Part shown: positions 7,702-14,242 of the stretch, piece after piece
Layout of the letters: every line of letters starts with the position of its first letter
Numbering within the stretch: position 1 is the first letter of the stretch
From: a virus
DNA length: 29,670 bases
Direction: 5' to 3' (one strand)
Virus record (IMG/VR): IMGVR_UViG_3300009181_000250
Coordinates: 1 to 29,670 of that record
Made by a program: the position numbers and the translations under genes
Notes under the pieces: generated by a model
Seen by the model: only the letters and a program-made list of their open reading frames with translations
Told to the model about the DNA's origin: nothing
Databases searched by the model: none

Positions 7702-8961
7702 TCATAGCTCCGCACTCATTGTTTCTGACTGGTTAGTACATTGGACAAGACCAGCAGCAGCAGACTCAACACTTACGCTTGCTTGCGTTGAAGTAAGTTT
7801 ATTAAGACCCAACCCAGCATAAGCAGTAGAGCTACTTCTAACATTAGCTAAAGTTCCTGCCGTTGTTACAGTTCGTGTTGGCGCTGCTCGCATTTGAACT
7901 GGAAATGTCATTGGAACATTTACAGCACGGACGGTTCCAGCATTTGCATAACCTTCAATGTCAAATGTATTGAAAACTTGGAAGTACCTCTGACACTGCG
8001 CCAACTGATCGCTGTAGATTTGCAGCTCGTAAGGAGTTGCTTTGGTGCCCATTTCAACTTGAACGCCTGTGATGTAGAAGGTTGCGCCGGAGGTTCCGAC
8101 GACGGAGACTGCGCCTGTGGCGGAATAATAAGTAGAACCAGCCCAAGCGCCAGCAGTTCCAGAGCGTGTCGTGCCAACACCAATACCAAAACTGACCTGA
8201 ATGCCAATCCCAGTGGTCGTCAACCAAGTCCCGCTTGTATCGCCGGGGATAGTGACAGAGACTGTGGCCCAAGTGTTTGCGGACGGGATAGAATAGCTGA
8301 ACGGATAGGAACGGTTTTGCGCTGAATTGTTGATCGCGCCACCAAAGGTTCCTGTGAGAGACGAATAGACAACAAACGACAGCGTCACCGTTTTCGCGCT
8401 GGCGGTTCCCCATTGAAGATCCGCAACATTGAAACCTTCAATGCGCTGATACAGGCCATAAATATCTGTAGCGCCGACTGAGTATGCTGATAAGGATGTG
8501 CAGCCAAGATAGTTGGCAAAGCCTGTAGGAGGCGTCACAGAGCCAGCATTTTGCTGAACAGAGAACTTGCTTGCCGACGCATAAGAGATAGCTGCCCAAC
8601 GATCCAGCGTGTAGCCACCGTCAGTTGCAGTCACATTCGCCCCAGCATTACGTTGGTCAATAACCATGTTCCCGTTGATGATGCGGTTTCGTTTAAAGCT
8701 AGAACTCATTACCACAGTACCAGTTACGTTAGCATTGGCCGCAGTCATGGTACCAGCAATCGTCAAGTTACCTGTTACGTTACCGGTGATATTAACATTA
8801 CCAGCAGTCAAAGTACCAGTGAAGGTTGAAGTACCGTTAACAGTCACGTTAGCATTGGCCGTCAGAGTACCACCAATGACTATACCACCATTAGCATCAT
8901 TGACTAGGTTGGTTATAGTTCCTGATGGGTGGACGATATTGATTACTTTAGCAGTAGACAT
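7702..8961 (-). CDS. Receptor-binding tail fibre protein, copy 2 (paralogue of 9140-10474)
   Basis: A 419-residue protein. The N-terminal 85 residues (HPSGTITNLVNDANGG, then repeats such as GNVNITGNVTGNLTIAGTMT) form a beta-rich shaft. From residue 92 comes the widespread phage module KRNRIINGNMVIDQRNAGAN, YTLDRW, then a jelly-roll-like lectin domain (TVTLSFVVYSSLTGTFGG, SVTIPGDTSGTW, GATFYITGVQVEMG, TPYELQIYSDQLAQCQRYF). The final 100 residues differ from the paralogue and are the likely variable receptor-contact part. The start overlaps the previous stop (TAATG), and the stop overlaps the ribosome binding site of the small partner gene. Carbohydrate recognition is inferred from family style. 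Confidence 0.75.
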   Translation of the reverse strand: MSTAKVINIVHPSGTITNLVNDANGGIVIGGTLTANANVTVNGTSTFTGTLTAGNVNITGNVTGNLTIAGTMTAANANVTGTVVMSSSFKRNRIINGNMVIDQRNAGANVTATDGGYTLDRWAAISYASASKFSVQQNAGSVTPPTGFANYLGCTSLSAYSVGATDIYGLYQRIEGFNVADLQWGTASAKTVTLSFVVYSSLTGTFGGAINNSAQNRSYPFSYSIPSANTWATVSVTIPGDTSGTWLTTTGIGIQVSFGIGVGTTRSGTAGAWAGSTYYSATGAVSVVGTSGATFYITGVQVEMGTKATPYELQIYSDQLAQCQRYFQVFNTFDIEGYANAGTVRAVNVPMTFPVQMRAAPTRTVTTAGTLANVRSSSTAYAGLGLNKLTSTQASVSVESAAAGLVQCTNQSETMSAEL

Positions 8962-9137
8962 TACTCTTTATCCTCAGCGGGTGCTATTGTTAGTTGGCCC
9001 TTCTCTACAAGGGCCATAATGTTGGCGTAGTCGGTGTTGGCCGGATCGAGTGGTACAAAACTTCTCATACCGTCGATATAGCAGCATATACTCACATCAA
9101 TTCCGCCAATAGAGATATATTTGAGATTCGTATACAT
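8961..9137 (-). CDS. Small fibre-associated protein, copy 1 of a paralogous pair
   Basis: A 58-residue protein starting MYTNLKYISI at 9137, eight bases after GGAG (9146-9149). A longer reading frame from 9164 would overlap the upstream gene by 25 bases, with no matching extension in the paralogue, so I prefer 9137. The C-terminal 30 residues (VPLDPANTDYANIMALVEKG, then QLTIAPAEDKE) are nearly identical to copy 2, while the N-terminal half (GGIDVSICCYIDGMRS) is diverged and has two adjacent cysteines. It sits between the two receptor-binding genes, with a TAATG overlap to the next one. Confidence 0.6.
   Translation of the reverse strand: MYTNLKYISIGGIDVSICCYIDGMRSFVPLDPANTDYANIMALVEKGQLTIAPAEDKE
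8996..9015 (-). other. Intragenic hairpin, copy 1
   Basis: The same GGCCCTT-(6)-AAGGGCC inverted repeat as at 7558-7577, lying inside a 59-bp block (8980-9038) that is identical to 7542-7600. Confidence 0.4.
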
Positions 9138-9139
9138 AA

Positions 9140-10474
9140 TCAAAGCTCCGAGTTTGCAGCCCAACCGCCAGCCACATTAAACAGGACGGACTGAGATACT
9201 TGATTATTAACATAAAGAGATGTTGAATCAGGACTTTGTGCATTTACATCAGCAGTAAATGTAAATGTTGTTCCACTCGTAGGTAAAGTTCCACTAGAGA
9301 TATATCCCCAATAACCACTACTATTTCCATATGTTGTCATAGTTGGTGTGCTGCGTTTAGGAACAAAAAATCGAATTTGGGCGCTTTGTCTAAGATTGTT
9401 CGTCCAAGGTGCAGCAACAGCGATATTTGTTGCTCCATTTGCAAATGTACTAACACTACCTCCATTAGCGGGTGCTGTTCCACTAGCAAAAGATGTTTCA
9501 TAATACCGCTGACACTGCGCCAACTGATCGCTGTAGATTTGCAGCTCGTAAGGAGTTGCTTTGGTACCAACCTCAAGTTGGACGCCTGTGATGTAAAAGG
9601 TTGCACCATTGGTGCCGACAACGGAGGTCTGACCCGTAGGGCCGAGGTAGAGAGTGGAACCCCAAGAACCGGCAGTTGTTGTTCTGCTGCTCCCCGCACC
9701 AAAACAAAAGAACACTTCAATCCCAGTGTCATTTGTTTTGTTCCATGTGCCGGAAGTGTCGCCTGCAATGGTTACAGACTTCTGTTCCCATGTATTTGCA
9801 GCACTTATAGTGTAAGAAAAAACATAGAACCTATTAGCAGCAGCGTTAAAGAAAACACCCCCAAAGGTTCCGGTCAGAGAACTGCGAACCCAAAAAGACA
9901 GTGTGACGGTGGAAGCGCCCGCAGCGCCCCAACCAAGGTCAGCTACGTTATAACCTTCAACTCTTTGTTTAACGCCAAAACCCTCCGTTGCACCAATACT
10001 GTATGCAGAAGAAGATGTGATGCCGAGATAATTTGTAAAGCCGGTGGGGGAAGTTACACTTCCGGCGTTCTGCTGTGCAGTGAACTTTGAAGCTGCGCCT
10101 ACAGAAAACTGCCAACGGTCAACGGAATATTGCCCGTCAGTTGCAGTCACACTCGCCCCAGCATTCCTCTGGTCAATAACCATGTTTCCATTGATGATGC
10201 GGTTGCGTTTAAAGCTAGAACTCATTACCACAGTACCAGTTACGTTACTATTGGCCGCAGTCAGAGTACCAGCAATCGTCAAGTTACCTGTTACGTTACC
10301 ACTCACCGCTAAGGTAGTAGCAGTTATATTAGCAATATTAGAAGTGCCATTAGCATCTGAATAGAGAACTGTACCATTGATATTAGGCAGCGTCAGTGTG
10401 GTGTCAAGTACACCTGTACCTGAATCAAGGGTGACAGAACCACCACCGACACCAGTTTTAATTGTTACAGGCAT
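9140..10474 (-). CDS. Receptor-binding tail fibre protein, copy 1 (paralogue of 7702-8961)
   Basis: A 444-residue protein. The start MPVTIKTGVGGGSVTLDSG at 10474 overlaps the preceding stop as TAATG; an upstream in-frame ATG at 10489 would intrude into the previous gene and lacks support. An N-terminal anchor (VTLDSGTGVLDTTLTLPNI, VLYSDANGTSNI) leads to shaft repeats and then KRNRIINGNMVIDQRNAGAS and YSVDRW. The lectin-like domain (TVTLSFWVRSSLTGTFGG, GATFYITGVQLEVG, TPYELQIYSDQLAQCQRYY) is close to copy 2. The last 110 residues are unrelated to those of copy 2, so the two proteins share a scaffold with different tips. Probably host-receptor binding. Confidence 0.75.
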   Translation of the reverse strand: MPVTIKTGVGGGSVTLDSGTGVLDTTLTLPNINGTVLYSDANGTSNIANITATTLAVSGNVTGNLTIAGTLTAANSNVTGTVVMSSSFKRNRIINGNMVIDQRNAGASVTATDGQYSVDRWQFSVGAASKFTAQQNAGSVTSPTGFTNYLGITSSSAYSIGATEGFGVKQRVEGYNVADLGWGAAGASTVTLSFWVRSSLTGTFGGVFFNAAANRFYVFSYTISAANTWEQKSVTIAGDTSGTWNKTNDTGIEVFFCFGAGSSRTTTAGSWGSTLYLGPTGQTSVVGTNGATFYITGVQLEVGTKATPYELQIYSDQLAQCQRYYETSFASGTAPANGGSVSTFANGATNIAVAAPWTNNLRQSAQIRFFVPKRSTPTMTTYGNSSGYWGYISSGTLPTSGTTFTFTADVNAQSPDSTSLYVNNQVSQSVLFNVAGGWAANSEL

Positions 10475-10707
10475 TAGACAACACTCCAAGTAGAATTAGC
10501 AGGCACAGTTAAGGTTACATTACTATTTATAGTCACTGGCCCAAATGTTCCTGCATTCTTACCTGTGCTGATAGTAAAGTCAGTCGTCATATTGGTATCG
10601 TTCTGCCAGAAAATCTGGTTGTTACCACTGCCGACAGCCATACCAAGCGCGGTGTTCTGCGTTGTTCCGTCTCTGAAGTTAATACTCGTGACTGTAATTG
10701 TTGACAT
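10474..10707 (-). CDS. Short tail fibre / virion protein, paralogue of 2732-3133
   Basis: A 77-residue protein. MSTITVTSINFRDGTTQNTA is an N-terminal anchor like those of the 133- and 242-residue proteins. The rest (IFWQNDTNMTTDFTISTGKN, AGTFGPVTI, LTVPANSTWSVV) is the short beta module ending many phage fibre proteins. An ACTAAATA element overlaps the upstream stop 24 nt before the ATG, and the stop overlaps the start of the 444-residue receptor-binding gene. It could act as a small adaptor in front of that fibre. Confidence 0.65.
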   Translation of the reverse strand: MSTITVTSINFRDGTTQNTALGMAVGSGNNQIFWQNDTNMTTDFTISTGKNAGTFGPVTINSNVTLTVPANSTWSVV

Positions 10708-10731
10708 TTATTAGCTACCTGTGTTTTCTTG

Positions 10732-10739
10732 TATTTAGT
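10732..10739 (-). promoter_or_regulatory. Late promoter-like element ACTAAATA
   Basis: Minus-strand ACTAAATA overlapping the TAA stop of the 78-residue gene, 24 nt before the ATG of the 77-residue gene. It is two mismatches from TATAAATA, in the same stop-codon register as the exact copies. Confidence 0.4.
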
Positions 10740-10971
10740 CTTTTTCATTTGGTTGGATAATAGCCGTAGACGTATCCCTATCTATCGTTAAAACACCCTC
10801 ACAACAAACATTCCATTGCTCACCATCACGTTCATCCCAGACAGGCGCAGTAATACTCAGATGCTTGAACAATCGTTCTTTGCCATCTTCGAACACGCGC
10901 CAAACATGTTCCGCTGTCCCTCTACCTGGTTGCCCTCGTGTCTGATTGAAGCGAATACAAAACTTACTCAA
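10735..10971 (-). CDS. Conserved small phage protein, TTG start
   Basis: A 78-residue protein (SKFCIRFNQTRGQPGRGTAE, HVWRVFEDGKERLFKHLSI, WNVCCEGVLTIDRDTSTAII). I recognise the style as a conserved uncharacterised protein near oxygenase and fibre genes in T4-like marine phages, but cannot give a function. The start is TTG at 10971; it overlaps the TGA stop of the oxygenase gene as TTGA, with GAGGT five bases upstream, so it should be translated by re-initiation. The cysteines (Cys5, and two adjacent in WNVCCEG) and acidic/aromatic residues are notable. A partner of the oxygenase is possible by neighbourhood only. Confidence 0.65.
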   Translation of the reverse strand: MSKFCIRFNQTRGQPGRGTAEHVWRVFEDGKERLFKHLSITAPVWDERDGEQWNVCCEGVLTIDRDTSTAIIQPNEKD

Positions 10972-11672
10972 ATTACCTCAACATCAGAGGTAGAACAAGC
11001 CGTTGGCGCGACTGGTTGAACACTGACATTGAAATGTATAAAACGCATAGGTTTACTGGCTGCATGTCGCGTGAATGAATGGGCCAACCAAGAATTGGTG
11101 AACATACACATACCTGGTTCAGGTTCAAAGTTAATCATATTCGATGCTGCGGTAGCTTGTGACATATCTTTTTCAGGAAGGTTCAACTGAACTTTACCGG
11201 CCTTTGGATCATGAAACAGCACACGCGAACTATCTTTAGGAACATCGATGAAATAGAAACCAACAATCTGTGATCCGTAACCATGAACATGTTGTTCCAT
11301 CGCAGAGTGTTTGTGATGCTCTTGACACCAGAACTCGGTGAAGTAAGTGTTAAAATTTTGCATGGCATAACCTTGCCCATCCAAAATATCCCATGCTGCT
11401 TGTGCAATGAAGTTAGCCATATCGAGCATACGAGGATCACTGTTAAGATTATCTGTCATCACAAGTGGATAAATCTCATTGAGTTTCTTAATCTCCTTCT
11501 TCTTGATAGCAAGTGCTTCGTTCACTACTTCTTTAGCCGTATCAAGAAACTGTGGGGCTTTAGTGCTATAGATTACCACAGGGAAATAAAATAGGGTGTC
11601 CATCTTTATCTCAATAGGTTCAGCAATTGTAGGTTCTATCACATCATTCAACTGGCCAGCTTTGCACATCAT
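10968..11672 (-). CDS. Putative 2OG-Fe(II) oxygenase
   Basis: A 234-residue protein resembling the phage 2OG-Fe(II) oxygenase group (Pfam PF13759-like, TIGR02466-like). These are Fe(II)- and 2-oxoglutarate-dependent dioxygenases that hydroxylate proteins or small substrates. The double-stranded beta-helix core runs from about residue 110 to 215: FWCQEHHKHSAMEQHVHGYG with His128/His130, then GFYFIDVP, VLFHDPKAG, PGMCMFTNSWLAHSF with the distal His198, and the 2-oxoglutarate-binding candidate Arg210 in 'KPMRFIHFNV'. I assign His128 or His130, an acidic residue still to be identified, and His198 as metal-ligand candidates; this is family-based. AAGGAGA precedes two adjacent ATGs (11672 or 11669). 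The substrate is unknown; neighbours suggest a virion protein. Confidence 0.7.
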   Translation of the reverse strand: MMCKAGQLNDVIEPTIAEPIEIKMDTLFYFPVVIYSTKAPQFLDTAKEVVNEALAIKKKEIKKLNEIYPLVMTDNLNSDPRMLDMANFIAQAAWDILDGQGYAMQNFNTYFTEFWCQEHHKHSAMEQHVHGYGSQIVGFYFIDVPKDSSRVLFHDPKAGKVQLNLPEKDMSQATAASNMINFEPEPGMCMFTNSWLAHSFTRHAASKPMRFIHFNVSVQPVAPTACSTSDVEVI

Positions 11673-11681
11673 ATAATCTCC

Positions 11682-12053
11682 TTATTGTGTAGTTAGTTCT
11701 ACCCAATTCACAACATCTTCATCCCAGGTATATATCTTACCGTCCTTAGGCCTTGGGATAGGCGACATCCATTTACATGTATCTGTATTTAATACCCAAG
11801 ACGGAAAAAGTTTTGAAGAAATAAACGCATCTCGTTCAGAGTCATATATACCATTCAACGATGCAAAATTTTTGCGAAAATTGCCGTTGTAACTAGTTTG
11901 CTTCCAGACGGTTTCTTCTCCAAAGATAGATTGAAGAAACTTTATGCCAACAGGCTCGCTTTCTGGGAATGGAAGACTCCCTAGCGCGTCATTATTGACG
12001 ACAAGAACCTGGACGACATTGGAAGCATCATCAAGCTGTGCGAAGTGTGCCAT
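11682..12053 (-). CDS. Conserved small phage protein, tail-locus type
   Basis: A 123-residue protein (MAHFAQLDDASNVVQVLVVN, then ESEPVGIKFLQSIFG, WKQTSYNGNFRKNFASLNGI, FPSWVLNTDTCKWMSPIP and YTWDEDVVNWVEL). This Trp- and Tyr-rich pattern is common in tail-gene regions of T4-like cyanophages and related phages, where it is left as hypothetical. The ribosome binding site is AAGGGGGGG immediately before ATATG, made from the previous gene's stop and a run of seven G. It opens the non-fibre cassette with the oxygenase gene. A virion-surface role is possible; no catalytic motif is seen. Confidence 0.6.
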   Translation of the reverse strand: MAHFAQLDDASNVVQVLVVNNDALGSLPFPESEPVGIKFLQSIFGEETVWKQTSYNGNFRKNFASLNGIYDSERDAFISSKLFPSWVLNTDTCKWMSPIPRPKDGKIYTWDEDVVNWVELTTQ

Positions 12054-12062
12054 ATCCCCCCC

Positions 12063-12917
12063 TTATATCTTTAGAGTGCCAGTTCCAGTGAACTTATAAA
12101 TTCTGTACCCGCCGCTTACGGTTACAGTCGGAGAACCTGTTGTTGTCGCGGCAGCATAACTGTCTGGGTATCGCATCCAAACGACACCGCTTCCGCCACT
12201 ACCATTGCAACAAGAAGTAGTGCCGCTGCCACCCCCTCCCCCACCTGTGTTCACAGTTGCATTGCCACCTCTCACACCACCCGTCTGTCCATTCCCACCG
12301 CCACCTGTTCCGCCTGTTCCGCCAGCGTATGTTTTTGCGCCGCCGCCGCCGCCACCCGCATATGTTCCACCAAATATAGATGAAGTTTTTCCAGCGCCGC
12401 CATTGCCGCCAGTTGTACCCGTCGTAGCACATCCAACAGCCGACGCGCCGCCGCCGCCAGAGCCACCATAAGTTGATGCCGGTTTATTGCCACCGGCAAA
12501 ACCTTGCCCAGAAATACCCGCCCCACCAGTGATGTAACAAGCGGGATTGTTATTGCCGCCCGCTCCTCCACCAGAACCACCCGCAGTTCCACTGTCACTA
12601 AAAAGATAGTAACCACCACAAGTAACACAATAATAATTATAATAAAAACCGCTTCTTCCACCGCCAGTAGCTTCCACAAGAGTTGCGTTTTCAACAATTT
12701 TAGAGTTTGATCCATTGCCACCACAACTACCCGCACCAACTGTTATGGCGTAAGTTTTACCAACAGCGCCTGTAAAAGAATTTTCTAGATACCCGCCTGC
12801 GCCGCCGCCGCCGCCTGCGGCCCAGTACCCCCCGCCACCGCCAGCGACAACAAGGTAGCAAAATTTAACTACGCCACCGCCACCGGCAGCACCAACTAAA
12901 ATATTATAGATAGACAT
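12063..12917 (-). CDS. Glycine-rich tail fibre adhesin
   Basis: A 284-residue protein, start MSIYNILVGAAGGGG at 12917. That start overlaps the preceding stop as TAATG; a longer frame beginning at 12965 would only add residues antiparallel to normal fibre starts. From residue 16 runs CYLVVAGGGGGYWAAGGGGG, AGGYLENSF and YAITVGAGS, the standard start of phage glycine-rich domains. Glycine-rich loops then alternate with short strands to about residue 235. The C-terminus (GSGGSGVVWMRYPDSY, TVTVSGGYRIYKFTGTGTLK) is the usual closing strand pair. Such domains in phage adhesins pack as polyglycine-II-like sheets and contact host surface proteins or glycans. Eight cysteines are unusual. GC content is locally high. 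Confidence 0.75.
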   Translation of the reverse strand: MSIYNILVGAAGGGGVVKFCYLVVAGGGGGYWAAGGGGGAGGYLENSFTGAVGKTYAITVGAGSCGGNGSNSKIVENATLVEATGGGRSGFYYNYYCVTCGGYYLFSDSGTAGGSGGGAGGNNNPACYITGGAGISGQGFAGGNKPASTYGGSGGGGASAVGCATTGTTGGNGGAGKTSSIFGGTYAGGGGGGAKTYAGGTGGTGGGGNGQTGGVRGGNATVNTGGGGGGSGTTSCCNGSGGSGVVWMRYPDSYAAATTTGSPTVTVSGGYRIYKFTGTGTLKI

Positions 12918-13645
12918 TAAGTTAACCCGCCTCCAGTAACAACGAATGTATTGGCCGCTACACAAATCACTGTTGCCAACCCTCTTTGAGCAAGTACTCT
13001 TGTACCCGTTGTTGCAGTGCCTACGAGATATGCTGTCACGCTAGTATTTGAGACAACATTGATAGAAGCGGCTGAGTTATTATAGATAGTGATGTTATCG
13101 CCTGTTGTAAAAACTGCGTTTGGTATAGCTACGTTACCTGTCGCGAATGAGATGACCTTACCAATATCATTTGCACTGAGGGCGTAGTAAGCTGATTGAC
13201 TGACGATAGGCAGAATTCGAAGCCCGCCTAAGTTATCGGTAATTGTACCAGTTACTATCAAATTGCCGATTACGTTACCAGTAAAGGTAGTAGGGCCAGT
13301 ATGAATCGTAGCACCAATTACCGTCAAGTTACCTGCTACGATGTTGCTGGTAACCGTTAATGCGCCCGCAAAAGTTCCAGTTGAGTTAGATAGTGAAGTG
13401 TTGGCTCTAGTGAAAGCTGCATTAGACTGAGCAAAGGCAACCTCGACAGATGTATTCAATGAAACTTCGGTAGAACCGCCGCCCTTATAGATAATACGAT
13501 TGTTCGCTACAAGGTCACCATTACTTCTAAATTGAGCAACCTCTTTACCACCTGAAACAATAGAAATATTCCAAGAGTTAGCTATAGAAACACTGGCATT
13601 ACCAGCATCATTGAAATAAACTTGATTGACTCTTAGAGTTGACAT
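12917..13645 (-). CDS. Tail fibre protein
   Basis: A 242-residue fibre protein. MSTLRVNQVYFNDAGNASVS is an N-terminal anchor shared in style with the 77- and 133-residue proteins, followed by a phage shaft (FRSNGDLVANNRIIYKGGG, AFAQSNAAFTRANTS). Residues 95-135 are paired GNVxGNLxVTG strands. The C-terminal 90 residues (ILPIVSQSAYYALSANDIGK, VAIPNAVFTTGDNITIYNNS, ATVICVAANTFVVTGGGL) form a compact head that is common in phage fibres. A TATAAATA element lies 29 nt upstream. The next gene, the glycine-rich adhesin, starts inside its stop codon. Confidence 0.7.
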   Translation of the reverse strand: MSTLRVNQVYFNDAGNASVSIANSWNISIVSGGKEVAQFRSNGDLVANNRIIYKGGGSTEVSLNTSVEVAFAQSNAAFTRANTSLSNSTGTFAGALTVTSNIVAGNLTVIGATIHTGPTTFTGNVIGNLIVTGTITDNLGGLRILPIVSQSAYYALSANDIGKVISFATGNVAIPNAVFTTGDNITIYNNSAASINVVSNTSVTAYLVGTATTGTRVLAQRGLATVICVAANTFVVTGGGLT

Positions 13646-13674
13646 TGTTCACTATTATCCTTGTTCTCTTCTAA

Positions 13675-13682
13675 TATTTATA
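13675..13682 (-). promoter_or_regulatory. T4-type late promoter element TATAAATA
   Basis: An exact TATAAATA overlapping the TAA stop of the 187-residue gene and ending 29 nt before the ATG of the 242-residue fibre gene. Same stop-codon register as four other junctions. Confidence 0.55.
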
Positions 13683-14241
13683 TGATGACTACACGAGCAT
13701 CTGTATTGATCTGTAGAATATTGCCAACATTGACGCTTAGTGGGCCAGTAGCAGATGCGTTCTCTCCAGCATCAAAGTAAATGTCTTGATTGACATAGTT
13801 GACATTGACACGGAAGATATCGCTTCTACCATAGTTGTTGTTGCCTCTTGGCCCATTATTGCCTTTGAAGTAACCACCACCTTCTGCATTGTTGGCTCTT
13901 GCAAATGCTGCAACTGAGATTGCGTTTATGGTGTTTGCATATGAATAAACTGTCTGAGCAAGTGGTTCTGCATTAGCTCGGTCGAAGGCTAGAAAGCTGA
14001 TTGAACCGCCAGTGTTAGCCTTATCAAAGGCGGCTGTAGTATTGGCATTGACAAGATATGCAAAGTAGTTGGCTGAGTTGGCCTTATTGAATGCAGCACC
14101 AACAGCACCAGCAGCAAGATTGGCTGTAGTAAAAGCACCATTAGCAAACGTCAAGCTTTGCTCTGCGGCCGCAATAATTTGGTTTGTGCGTACACGCCAA
14201 ACGTCAAATGTGTCTGTAATGTTTACGTTTGCTAAAGCCAT
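13678..14241 (-). CDS. Tail fibre protein, paralogue of 3164-3844
   Basis: A 187-residue fibre protein. It opens NVNITDTFDVWRVRTNQIIA, a typical N-terminal attachment motif in T4-like phage fibres. Residues 30-115 are AFTTAN and AFNKANSANYFAYLVNANTT repeats. The C-terminal module (GGYFKGNNG, SDIFRVNVN, TGPLSVNVG, LQINTDARVVII) matches that of the 226-residue fibre. The gene starts one base after the stop of the short coiled-coil gene, with weak Shine-Dalgarno sequence, so coupling is likely. Confidence 0.7.
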   Translation of the reverse strand: MALANVNITDTFDVWRVRTNQIIAAAEQSLTFANGAFTTANLAAGAVGAAFNKANSANYFAYLVNANTTAAFDKANTGGSISFLAFDRANAEPLAQTVYSYANTINAISVAAFARANNAEGGGYFKGNNGPRGNNNYGRSDIFRVNVNYVNQDIYFDAGENASATGPLSVNVGNILQINTDARVVII

Positions 14242-14242
14242 T

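Noticed and set aside
9377-10090. A 237-codon open reading frame on the plus strand
   Set aside because: It lies wholly antisense to the receptor-binding gene, has no ribosome binding site, is Cys/Ser-rich and has a partner antisense frame in the duplicated copy (7894-8325). It is explained by the composition of the coding strand.
10475-10489. Upstream start for the 444-residue gene (MECCL...)
   Set aside because: It would overlap the previous gene by 16 bases, while the ATG at 10474 gives the standard TAATG junction and a typical fibre N-terminus.
12199-12739. Two alternative minus-strand frames and a Pro-rich plus-strand frame across the glycine-rich gene
   Set aside because: They are out-of-frame readings of GGN-rich DNA (Trp/Arg-rich or Val/Ala-rich, and Pro-rich on the other strand) with no starts or neighbours that fit.
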